From Limosilactobacillus sp. (GTDB taxonomy: Bacteria; Bacillota; Bacilli; Lactobacillales; Lactobacillaceae), in NCBI RefSeq assembly GCF_022482365.1, contig NZ_JAKVPE010000001.1:992001-1056000 (forward strand): a DNA stretch of 64,000 bases, in the 5' to 3' direction. The position numbers and the translations under genes were made by a program. Shown here piece after piece: positions 36,634-44,085 of this stretch (position 1 is the first letter of the stretch; each line of letters starts with the position of its first letter). The notes beneath the pieces were generated by a model, which was not told where the DNA came from, did not search any database, and saw only the letters and a program-made list of their open reading frames with translations.

Positions 36634-37308
36634 TTAAATTTCAGAACTCGATAAAAACGGAACCCGCAAGAGGCGCGGCGCCCAGGCCACGTAGAGCCAT
36701 TCGGCCACCTGCAGCCAAGTGTAGGCCAGAAGCATTGCCCCGATCGTATCGAACGGCCAGTGGGCGTAGAGGTACACCCGGGAAACGGCCAGGAAGAAGA
36801 CAGCAAAGACGATCAGCAGCTGGCAGATCGTCCGCGTCGAATGCTTGCGGATCAGTGGAACCACGATCAGCAGAAGCACCGCGGCCACCAGGAAGAAGCC
36901 CAGCACGTGACCGCTCGGGAAGCTGTAGCCGTCGTCGGCCGCCAGGTGCTGCGCCGGCCGGGCCCGCTTGACGATGTGCTTGAAAAGCTCACCGAAGACG
37001 TCCCCACCAAGCAGGGTACAAACCGCCCACAGCGCCGGAATTTGGTAGCGTTTGAGCCAGAGGACCACGGCAATGATCAGGATCCAGATGATGTCCATCG
37101 TTGGCTTAGCCAAAAAGGACAAGAGGGTCATCAGGGCGTGGAACCATCCCGCCCCCTCAAGCCGCTGGCCGGTAAACAGTGATTGCAAAACCGCGTCCAC
37201 CATCGTTGCCACCGACGAGTTAAACATGATCAGCAGCATTAAAACAAGAAAGAACACGCCGCCAACGACAAAGCGCCGTAAGCGGTGGTCGTCACGTTCA
37301 ATAAACAT
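36634..37308 (-). CDS. PAP2-family membrane phosphatase
   Basis: 224 residues with about six membrane helices. The three-part phosphatase signature is intact: KHIVKRARPAQH, SFPSGHVLG, and SRVYLYAHWPFDTIGA. Probably dephosphorylates a lipid such as undecaprenyl pyrophosphate or phosphatidic acid on the outer face of the membrane. Downstream of the split ThrE genes in the same direction. Start ATG with AGGAGA. Confidence 0.85.
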   Translation of the reverse strand: MFIERDDHRLRRFVVGGVFFLVLMLLIMFNSSVATMVDAVLQSLFTGQRLEGAGWFHALMTLLSFLAKPTMDIIWILIIAVVLWLKRYQIPALWAVCTLLGGDVFGELFKHIVKRARPAQHLAADDGYSFPSGHVLGFFLVAAVLLLIVVPLIRKHSTRTICQLLIVFAVFFLAVSRVYLYAHWPFDTIGAMLLAYTWLQVAEWLYVAWAPRLLRVPFLSSSEI

Positions 37309-37362
37309 TTTTGTGCTTTATCTCCTAATTTTCAAATATTGATTTCAATTGAGTATACCACA

Positions 37363-37830
37363 TCAACGGGTCCTTTTAACACTCCGCCACCGGCGATAAT
37401 GAATTATCCGGTTCAGCAGTTCGCCCAGCCCGAAGCCAAGCGTAATTGCCCCGACGATCACCACCACCTGGTAGAAGTAAAAGGTCACCAGGTGGTAGTT
37501 GCCGATCGCAAAGTTGCGGACCATCTTGTAGGCCTGGCCCCCGGGCACGAATGGCACCAGGGCGGGAACCTCGAAGACAATCGTCGGCATTTTCTTGTGC
37601 TGGGCGGCAAAACGGCTGCAGATGGCGATCAGAACGGCCGCGGCGAGGTTGCTAAAGGACAGGCCCACGCCCTGCTGGTAGTACATGATCCAGTAGACCA
37701 CCCAGGAGCCCCCACCGATGATCCCGGCAACGTTATAGGCCTTTACCGGGATGTGAAGCAGGATCCCAAAGCAGATGGTCGAAATGTAGGAAAGAAAAAA
37801 CTGCAGCAATAAGTTTAACCAATAATGCAT
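37363..37830 (-). CDS. Threonine/serine exporter, small subunit (ThrE C-half)
   Basis: 155 residues, five hydrophobic segments, DUF3815/ThrE_2 type (PALVPFVPGGQAYKMVRNF near residue 90). It pairs with the upstream DUF1212 protein; the start is 12 bp after that gene's stop and has AGGAGGGG. Together they would form the membrane exporter for threonine/serine or related amino acids. Substrate inferred from family only. Confidence 0.8.
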   Translation of the reverse strand: MHYWLNLLLQFFLSYISTICFGILLHIPVKAYNVAGIIGGGSWVVYWIMYYQQGVGLSFSNLAAAVLIAICSRFAAQHKKMPTIVFEVPALVPFVPGGQAYKMVRNFAIGNYHLVTFYFYQVVVIVGAITLGFGLGELLNRIIHYRRWRSVKRTR

Positions 37831-37842
37831 CTCTTTCCCCTC

Positions 37843-38598
37843 CTAAACAAAGTGCAGGACAATTACGATCGCGCTGCCGATCGCCACGGCCGTCAGAATC
37901 GCCTCAATTCCCCGCGTCGGTCCACTGATCAGGTTGCCGGACACCAGGTCGCGGGCGGCGTTGGTCAGCGGAATACCGGGCACCAGGGGCATGACGGCAC
38001 CGATGATGATGTCGTTGATGTCGTGGGCCCAGCCCAGTTTAACCATCATCACGGCCAAAAAACCGATTACCAGAGACGAGCAGAACTCCCCCAGGTACTG
38101 GATCTTAAACTTGCGGATCATGTAGGAAAAGACGGCATAGCTGACCCCGCCGTCGATGAAGCCGGCCCAGCAGTCCCGGTAGTCGCCGGTAAAGACGATC
38201 ATCAGCGCCAGGCTAAGGACGGCGGCGGCCAGGGCCTCGACCAGGTTTTGAAACTTGTAGGGTCCCTGGCGATCCACCCACTTGAGCTGGGCATAGGCCT
38301 CCGGCAGGGTGATCAACCCCTGGGCCATTTCCCGGGAAATTTCGTTGACGGCGGCAATTTTGCTCAGGTCGTTTTTGCGCCGGCGGATGTTCATGACGAT
38401 CGCGTTCGGCAGGTTGTTGGCCCCCAGCACCATCCCCGTGACGGTCGTAAAGGCCTGAAAGTCCTTGAGTCCCGCACTGCGAGCCATGTGATTGAGCGTA
38501 TCATTAACCCGGTCCATGTTCGACCCGTTCTCGACGAGCAGGCGTCCGGCCAGCGAGCAGGTGCGCAGGGCCAAGCGTCGGCGTTTCTTTGTTAGCAT
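37843..38598 (-). CDS. Threonine/serine exporter, large subunit (ThrE N-half, DUF1212)
   Basis: 251 residues: a soluble N-terminal ~110 residues (CSLAGRLLVENGSNMDRVND and RKNDLSKIAAVNEISREMA) followed by membrane helices (FTGDYRDCWAGFIDGGVSYAV, MPLVPGIPLTNAARDLVSGN). The PLVPGIPLTNA motif is characteristic. First gene of the two-gene ThrE operon, with PAP2 after it. GGGGGCGG ribosome site. Confidence 0.82.
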   Translation of the reverse strand: MLTKKRRRLALRTCSLAGRLLVENGSNMDRVNDTLNHMARSAGLKDFQAFTTVTGMVLGANNLPNAIVMNIRRRKNDLSKIAAVNEISREMAQGLITLPEAYAQLKWVDRQGPYKFQNLVEALAAAVLSLALMIVFTGDYRDCWAGFIDGGVSYAVFSYMIRKFKIQYLGEFCSSLVIGFLAVMMVKLGWAHDINDIIIGAVMPLVPGIPLTNAARDLVSGNLISGPTRGIEAILTAVAIGSAIVIVLHFV

Positions 38599-38643
38599 TT
38601 TGCCGCCCCCTTTGATAACTTACAAATGGTATTTTAGCAGATT

Positions 38644-38675
38644 AAAAGGCCCCGCAAACGTTTTGCTGGACCTTT
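38644..38675 (-). terminator. mntR terminator
   Basis: AAAGGTCCAGCAAAA pairs with TTTGCGGGGCCTTTT, reading leftward. Confidence 0.8.
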
Positions 38676-38679
38676 AATA

Positions 38680-39336
38680 TTATTTTTCCTTGATGAAAAT
38701 ATTGTGGGCGGCCTTGTAGGAAACGTTGACCGGTGTCTCCTGGCCGGCCTTCTTGATCACGATTGGTCCCTCGAAGGGTTCGTGGCGCACCACCGTGACC
38801 CGTTCCTGGGGACGCAGGCCGAGCTCCTCCAGGTAAGTCAGCAGCTCGTGGTTGTCCAAGAAACGTTCCAATTCGACCTCTTCACCGTCCTTGGCATCCG
38901 CCAGCAGACGGTGACTGACATCCGGAAAGCGACCGTTGGCAGACGGAATCACCCCACCATGCGGGCAGGTCTTGGGGTGCTGGAGGAAATCATCCAGGGC
39001 CGTGGCCAGGCGATCACTGGTCTGGTGCTCCAGGACCTCGGCCTCGGAGTGCACGTCGGCGAAGTTGTAGTTTAATTTATCAACCAAAAAGGTTTCCCAG
39101 AGGCGGTGCTTGCGGACCAATTCGGCCGCATAGCGCTGGCCCTTCTTGGTTAGTGAAATGCCCGCATACGGTTCATGGATGACCAGCCCCTCATCAGACA
39201 GCTTGGAAATCATTTCGGTCACGGAACCGGCAGCAATTCCCAGTCCAAGGGAAATTTCCTTATTAGAAACTTTTTTGTAGCTGCCCCCCAGCTCAAAAAT
39301 GATCTTCAAATAGTCTTCCTTCATTGGAGTCAACAT
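38680..39336 (-). CDS. mntR: DtxR/MntR-family metal-dependent regulator
   Basis: 218 residues from the ATG at 39336 (MLTPMKEDYLKIIFELGG), with AGAGGTG; an upstream frame has no start signal. Winged helix (NKEISLGLGIAAGSVTEMIS), dimer/metal domain (HRLWETFLVDKLNYNFADVH, SEAEVLEHQTSDRLATALDD, CPHGGVIP) and a C-terminal FeoA/SH3-like domain. Mn or Fe sensing is inferred. Divergent from a zinc CDF exporter, with an inverted repeat in the shared region. Confidence 0.85.
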   Translation of the reverse strand: MLTPMKEDYLKIIFELGGSYKKVSNKEISLGLGIAAGSVTEMISKLSDEGLVIHEPYAGISLTKKGQRYAAELVRKHRLWETFLVDKLNYNFADVHSEAEVLEHQTSDRLATALDDFLQHPKTCPHGGVIPSANGRFPDVSHRLLADAKDGEEVELERFLDNHELLTYLEELGLRPQERVTVVRHEPFEGPIVIKKAGQETPVNVSYKAAHNIFIKEK

Positions 39337-39394
39337 TAATTCACCTCTACAGTAAGAATCTGGCCTGCGAACGGTCACGAAAACATTAATTTAG

Positions 39395-39421
39395 TCCTAA
39401 GTTGAAACTAGGAATATTATA
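39395..39421 (-). promoter_or_regulatory. mntR promoter and candidate operator
   Basis: Extended -10 TGCTATAAT, hexamer at 39416-39421. Immediately downstream the imperfect inverted repeat TCCTAAGTT-g-AAACTAGGA (39395-39413) covers the likely transcription start, which suggests self-repression. Confidence 0.5.
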
Positions 39422-39537
39422 GCATATCATAAAAGTGTGATTTGGAAACCCTAACTTTTTAATTCAGCAACATTTAGTAATTATAAGCCGTTTGGGTAAA
39501 CAATTGCAATTCTTAAAACAAGGAGCGACCATTAAAA

Positions 39538-40476
39538 ATGGAAGAAAAGATCACCGGGAAACGCTTTTTGGCGGTAACCCTGCTCAACGTTCTAATTACC
39601 ATTGTCGAAATCATCGGGGGACTGGTTTCCGGCAGCCTGGCCTTGCTCTCGGACGCCTTCCACAACATGGGTGATTCCTTTTCGATCGTCCTCGGCTACT
39701 TTGCCCAACACCTCGGCTCGCGACCAGAAACCAAGCAGCGGACCTATGGCTATCGGCGGGCGGAAATTCTGTCGGCCTTGACTAACAGTCTTCTCCTGAT
39801 CATCATCGCCATCTTCCTGATCGGTGAGGCGATTCAGCGGCTCGGTCATCCCGAACACATCAACGGGGGGATCATGCTGACGGTGGCCATCGTCGGCTTA
39901 GTGGCCAACCTGGTCTCCGCCCTCCTGTTGCATTCCGGCAGCCACGACAGCCTGAACGTCAAGGCGACCTACCTCCACGTCCTAAGTGACGCCCTCTCCT
40001 CGGTGGCCGTCATTATTGGTGGGGTGATCCTGACCTTTGTCAACGTTCCGTGGCTTGACCCGGCATTAACGATTGGGGTGGCCCTCTACATCGGCTACGA
40101 GTCCTGGCCGATCATCGTCCAGACCGTCAAGATCCTGATGCAGTCGTCACCGGACCTCGACTACGAGCAGATCGCCGCCGACATCAAGCAGGTGCCCGGC
40201 GTCGAGGACGTTCACCACGTTCACGCCTGGATGATTGATGAGCACCGGATCATCTTTTCCGCCCACCTCAACTGCCAGGACCTCCTCCTGAGCCAGGTGG
40301 AGCCAATCTACGCCCAGGTGGAGGACATCCTCCGTCACAAGTATGGCATCTGCCACATCACGCTCCAGGCCGAGTGCGCGCGGGGAAGGGACGAGGAGCT
40401 CTTCAATACCCCGGTCGACGAGGAACACGTTATCCGGCCGGGTGGTTACAAGGCCTCATCGGAACCGGAGAAATAA
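39538..40476 (+). CDS. Cation diffusion facilitator, zinc-type exporter
   Basis: 312 residues, six membrane helices plus a C-terminal cytoplasmic domain (QVPGVEDVHHVHAWMIDEHR). Metal-site HxxxD pairs in helix 2 (LSDAFHNMGDS) and helix 5 (YLHVLSDALSSV) mark the zinc/cadmium group, not the DxxxD manganese group. Exports Zn2+ in exchange for protons. Divergent from mntR. The ribosome site AAGGAG is about 12 bp from the ATG. Confidence 0.88.
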   Translation: MEEKITGKRFLAVTLLNVLITIVEIIGGLVSGSLALLSDAFHNMGDSFSIVLGYFAQHLGSRPETKQRTYGYRRAEILSALTNSLLLIIIAIFLIGEAIQRLGHPEHINGGIMLTVAIVGLVANLVSALLLHSGSHDSLNVKATYLHVLSDALSSVAVIIGGVILTFVNVPWLDPALTIGVALYIGYESWPIIVQTVKILMQSSPDLDYEQIAADIKQVPGVEDVHHVHAWMIDEHRIIFSAHLNCQDLLLSQVEPIYAQVEDILRHKYGICHITLQAECARGRDEELFNTPVDEEHVIRPGGYKASSEPEK

Positions 40477-40489
40477 TTCAAGGCTACTT

Positions 40490-40525
40490 AAAAGGGTATC
40501 CGTTCGCTTGACGGATACCCTTTTT
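40490..40525. terminator. Shared convergent terminator
   Basis: AAAAGGGTATCCGT pairs with ACGGATACCCTTTTT. Serves the CDF gene and the leftward VIT1-type gene. Confidence 0.92.
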
Positions 40526-40533
40526 GAATACTC

Positions 40534-41220
40534 TTAAAACAATTTCCCCACACCGTAGTGGATGGCGACGGTGATCAGGGCAATAATGATGTTGCGCATC
40601 ACCGCCACCTTTACCAGGCCGTTACCCAGCTTAGAGCTGATAAACCCGGTCAAGGCGCTGGTGAGGACGACGGCGAGAATCACCGCATACCACTTCAAGG
40701 CGTCCGGTGCAAAGGTCATCGCCATCAGGGGAAAGATCCCCCCGGCGGCCGCACTGAAGAGTGACGACCAGGCTGCATCCCAGGGGCTCAGGAAGTGTCC
40801 GAGCTCAATGTCGTACTTGATTCGGACCATCGTCTGCAGCGGCTTCTTATTCAGCAGGTCCTTGGCGATCGCCATTGAGGTCTCCGGCGTGACTCCCTTG
40901 TTGACGTAGTACTGCTGGACCGCCGCCAGCTCGCTGGCAAAGTCGGTCTTAAGCAGGCGCTCTTCCTTGGCCACGGCAGATTCCTCGGTGTCCCGCTGGG
41001 TGGAAACCGATGCGTACTCCCCACAGGCCATCGAGAAGGCACAGGCGAGCAGATCGGACAGACCGGCGATAAAAATCGTAAAGCGGTTGGAGGTGGCCGC
41101 CGCCACGGAAACCAGGACCCCGACGACGGTCAAGATCCCGTCGTTTGATCCCAGGACCCCGGCCCGGAGCGTGTTCAGTTTTTCCTCCATCGTTTGCTTC
41201 TGGCGCTTAATTCTTGCCAT
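40534..41220 (-). CDS. VIT1/CCC1-family metal transporter, second copy
   Basis: 228 residues, five hydrophobic helices. N-terminal NTLRAGVLGSNDGILTVVGV and ACGEYASVSTQRDTEES are the family's helix-1 and helix-2 metal-site segments, followed by the cytoplasmic metal-binding helix region (EERLLKTDFASELAAVQQYY). Family members move Fe2+/Mn2+ across membranes. Translated 14 bp after its neighbour, a tandem duplicate with moderate divergence. GGGGGTGGAGG ribosome site. Confidence 0.83.
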   Translation of the reverse strand: MARIKRQKQTMEEKLNTLRAGVLGSNDGILTVVGVLVSVAAATSNRFTIFIAGLSDLLACAFSMACGEYASVSTQRDTEESAVAKEERLLKTDFASELAAVQQYYVNKGVTPETSMAIAKDLLNKKPLQTMVRIKYDIELGHFLSPWDAAWSSLFSAAAGGIFPLMAMTFAPDALKWYAVILAVVLTSALTGFISSKLGNGLVKVAVMRNIIIALITVAIHYGVGKLF

Positions 41221-41234
41221 TTACCTCCACCCCC

Positions 41235-41918
41235 TTAGCGTGCAAAGAGCTGACCGATCAGGTAGGTCACGCCCATCGTCAATAAACCGGCCGTCGCGTT
41301 GCGCAGCATTGACTTGACCCGGTCGGCCTTGCTCAAAATCGCCGCGCAGTAACCGGTAATCAGCAGGGCCACCAAAACGGCTGCCATCGTAGCAATGATC
41401 CGGACGTTCCCCGGGGCCATCGTCACCGCCAGCATCGGCAGGATTGACCCGGTTGGAAAGGAAATAAAGGAGGCGATGGCCGCCGCGTACGGGCTCGTAA
41501 AGTCCCGTGGGTTAAAGCCGTAGCGCTCCTGGACAGCGGTTCCTAAGGCGTCCTTGTCCATCAGCTCCTTGGTTGCCTGCTGGGCGAGCTCGGGAGCGAT
41601 GTCCTGGGCTTCGTACTTCTTTTGCACGTAGTTAAACTCCTGCTGGTACTGGTCTTCTAACCGTTGCCGCTCGCTGATCAGCGCCATCTTCTGGGAGTCC
41701 TTCTGGGTCGAGACGGAGACGTATTCGCCCATGCACATTGAAATGGTTCCGGCCAGGCTGCCAGACAAGCCGGAAATCAGGATTGAGTAAGGATTACTGG
41801 TCGCGGCCGCTACCCCAATAACGATCCCGGCGACGGAAATAATCCCGTCATTGGCCCCCATAACGCTGGCCCGCAGCACATTGACTTTTTGTGCCAATGA
41901 CATTTTCTTCCTTTGCAT
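41235..41918 (-). CDS. VIT1/CCC1-family metal transporter, first copy
   Basis: 227 residues with the same plan as the downstream copy: NVLRASVMGANDGIISVAGI, MCMGEYVSVSTQKDSQ, charged cytoplasmic segment, then TSPYAAAIASFISFPTGSILPM. Start ATG with GAGGGTG; the promoter has TATAAT. Paired copies could form a heterodimer, as these proteins work as dimers. Iron or manganese export is inferred from family and from the nearby MntR and CDF genes. Confidence 0.83.
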   Translation of the reverse strand: MQRKKMSLAQKVNVLRASVMGANDGIISVAGIVIGVAAATSNPYSILISGLSGSLAGTISMCMGEYVSVSTQKDSQKMALISERQRLEDQYQQEFNYVQKKYEAQDIAPELAQQATKELMDKDALGTAVQERYGFNPRDFTSPYAAAIASFISFPTGSILPMLAVTMAPGNVRIIATMAAVLVALLITGYCAAILSKADRVKSMLRNATAGLLTMGVTYLIGQLFAR

Positions 41919-41949
41919 TCTCGCACCCTCTTTTCCTTAATTTAGAATC

Positions 41950-41977
41950 ATTATAACATAAGATTAAAATTAAGCAA
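41950..41977 (-). promoter_or_regulatory. Promoter of VIT1-type pair
   Basis: -35 TTGCTT (41972-41977), 16 bp, -10 TATAAT (41950-41955), reading leftward. Confidence 0.6.
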
Positions 41978-42036
41978 TGATATAGTGGCGCCTCTTCGTA
42001 TTTAATTAGAAACGTTGTAAACAAAATTTGAATCTT

Positions 42037-42068
42037 AAAAAGCGATCGCCAGGTTGGCAATCGCTTTT
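42037..42068 (-). terminator. usp terminator
   Basis: AAAAGCGATTGCCA pairs with TGGCGATCGCTTTTT, reading leftward (one G-U). Confidence 0.88.
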
Positions 42069-42086
42069 GTTAGTTTGGAATAAATT

Positions 42087-42563
42087 CTATTCGTAGCGCT
42101 GAACCGCAGTCGTCCGAATGACAAAGACCGAGGTCCCGGCGTGCCGGGTCATATAGGAGGCCTGGGAACCAACCGCCTTCCGGTCACCCGATTTACCAAT
42201 CGAGCCGACGATTAACAGGTCGGGCTGGAAGGCTGGAATAACGTGGTTGCAGATACGTTCCGCCGGGCGCTCACCCTGGTCAACGATCGCGGTGATCTTC
42301 TTTGGTTCGACCCCGTAATCAATGGCGGCCTGGACGTACTCGTTCACCCGCTTGCGCAGCTCGTCTTCGCTGCTGTGGACGTAATCCTTATCAAGAATCT
42401 GGTATACGCTCACGTGACCCGTTTCTAAAATGGACACGATGCCCAGTTCAGAGCCATCACGCTTGGCCTTGTCGACCGCGTAGGAAAATGCTGCCCGGGC
42501 ATCCGGCGCATCATCAACCCCAACGAGGATTCGCTTGAACTTCTTTGGTTTAATTTCGAACAT
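42087..42563 (-). CDS. Universal stress protein (UspA family)
   Basis: 158 residues from the ATG at 42563 (MFEIKPKKFKRILVGVDD), with AGAGGGG; the open frame upstream covers the structured leader and is not coding. UspA fold with an ATP-type G-x2-G-x9-G motif (VGSIGKSGDRKAVGSQASY). Role in general stress survival. Single gene with its own leader and terminator. Confidence 0.88.
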   Translation of the reverse strand: MFEIKPKKFKRILVGVDDAPDARAAFSYAVDKAKRDGSELGIVSILETGHVSVYQILDKDYVHSSEDELRKRVNEYVQAAIDYGVEPKKITAIVDQGERPAERICNHVIPAFQPDLLIVGSIGKSGDRKAVGSQASYMTRHAGTSVFVIRTTAVQRYE

Positions 42564-42588
42564 TCGTCTACCCCTCTCTATGTTCTCA

Positions 42589-42626
42589 TTTAACGATGAA
42601 GGCATTTCCCGCTCGTCTTCGTTAAA
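42589..42626 (-). ncRNA. Structured hairpin in usp leader (possible Lacto-usp RNA)
   Basis: TTTAACGA pairs with TCGTTAAA around an inner GAAG...CTTC-like stem, 26 bp before the usp start. The published Lacto-usp motif lies near universal stress genes in lactic acid bacteria; this is a candidate by position. Confidence 0.45.
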
Positions 42627-42721
42627 CTCACCTTTAATGTTACTACTAATCTGCTGTTTGTAAATAATTAATTTTGGCTGTCCTAAAACAAAAGTATAAG
42701 TAACAGTACTTTTTTGTACAT

Positions 42722-42748
42722 AAAAAGGCGTCAGGCTCACCCAACGCC
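42722..42748 (-). terminator. Terminator of CPBP gene
   Basis: GGCGT pairs with ACGCC followed by five T, reading leftward; short stem. Confidence 0.6.
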
Positions 42749-42755
42749 CCGTTGG

Positions 42756-43946
42756 TTAATAATGAATTGTAAAGCCAAAGCGCTGGTGTTCACCCGTCAA
42801 GCGGGCCACGTGCCGTTCCATGAACTGACGACGCTTGCCGAACATCATCCAGGCAGTCACCCCACCGAAGACCGCCAGCTCAACTAAGACGCTGACCCAG
42901 TCCTGCCAGGTCGTCGTCCCCCGCATCAGGTCGCTGCCGGTGACAACAAAACTAGTCCAATCGAGCAGGCCGTGCATCAGCATTGCCAGCCACAACTGGC
43001 CGGTGTAGACGTAAACCACCGCGAAGAAGAGCCCCAGGGCAAAGGCGGAAATCGCCTGCAAAATTGTCATGTCCCAGTGCTGCAGGGTGGCGTTGGTCAG
43101 GTGCAGCAATCCGAAGAGGGCCGAGCTGGTCACGATCGCGAGCGGCAGGCGCTGCTTAACATTGCGCCAGGCGTAGAAGAGGATCCCCAGCATGGCAAAG
43201 CGGAAGAGGGTCTCCTCCAGCACCGCCGCCTCAAAGGCCGACATGGTCAGATCCCAGCTGGCCCGGCGCAGATCCGGCAACTCGCCGGCATTGAAGGCCG
43301 TAAACAAGAGGTCTAGTGCTACCAGTCCCAGAAGGATCCACCAGTTGAAGTCACTGCTCCACTGGGGACGCAGGCCGGGCCAGGAAAGTTTCCAGGCCCG
43401 CATGGCCGTCATCATCAGGATGAAGTAGGCCACCGAACCCACGGCCCCGGTTGACAGGCCCATCAACAGAAAACGGTTATCGATCAAGTTCGTCGGCAGG
43501 GCCATTAGGGGCAGAAAAGCCACGAGGATCATCCAGCAGGCGAAGATGAACCGCTCCACGCTCAAGGTCAGCTGGCTGCCGATCACGTTGGCAAAGGGCG
43601 CGAACATGACGAAGTAGTAGACAATCATCAATGTCACCACACCCCGTGATGGCAGGTGCAGCAGAACGATTATTTCCCGGGTAATAACGTCCCAGGCAAC
43701 AATCAAAATCAGCGGCTGCAAAAGTACCTGCAGCCAGGCATTCAGCCGGGTGACGATGGCCGGCAGCCGGTCGGCAAGCACCTCTACCGTCAAGCCGATG
43801 GCGAGTACGACGACCATTATCAGCAGCAATGCCGCAATTCGGCGACGATCAAATTCGTAGTTCCGAATCATCATCATCGCTAGGATTAATAGGGTGGTAC
43901 CGATCTGTACCCGGTACCAGATTCTTAGGTAATCACTTCCAGACAT
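42756..43946 (-). CDS. CPBP-family intramembrane metalloprotease
   Basis: 396 residues with about ten hydrophobic helices. The C-terminal half carries the CPBP/Abi motifs: EETLFRFAMLG (EExxxR), FGLLHLTNA (FxxxH) and LAMLMHGLLDW (HxxxD/N). Members act as CAAX-type proteases or in bacteriocin self-immunity; no bacteriocin gene is adjacent. The N-terminal ~200 residues are an extra membrane part without a clear family. Confidence 0.82.
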   Translation of the reverse strand: MSGSDYLRIWYRVQIGTTLLILAMMMIRNYEFDRRRIAALLLIMVVVLAIGLTVEVLADRLPAIVTRLNAWLQVLLQPLILIVAWDVITREIIVLLHLPSRGVVTLMIVYYFVMFAPFANVIGSQLTLSVERFIFACWMILVAFLPLMALPTNLIDNRFLLMGLSTGAVGSVAYFILMMTAMRAWKLSWPGLRPQWSSDFNWWILLGLVALDLLFTAFNAGELPDLRRASWDLTMSAFEAAVLEETLFRFAMLGILFYAWRNVKQRLPLAIVTSSALFGLLHLTNATLQHWDMTILQAISAFALGLFFAVVYVYTGQLWLAMLMHGLLDWTSFVVTGSDLMRGTTTWQDWVSVLVELAVFGGVTAWMMFGKRRQFMERHVARLTGEHQRFGFTIHY

Positions 43947-44030
43947 CTGGAGTACCTTCCTCTCTTTCTTGATTCACGATCTTTTAACATCGATCATACC
44001 AGAAAATTCACCTAATTTTAATTGAAAACC

Positions 44031-44074
44031 AAAAAAGAGACCTGCGAAAAGCTTTTTTTCGCAAATCTCTTTTG
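44031..44074 (-). terminator. RNase J terminator
   Basis: AAAAGAGA...GCGAAAA pairs with TTTTCGC...TCTCTTTT, with runs of T on both strands. Confidence 0.85.
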
Positions 44075-44085
44075 TTTCAGGCCGG

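Noticed and set aside
36634-38598. PAP2 gene as part of the ThrE function
   Set aside because: Only direction and spacing link them; kept as separate calls.
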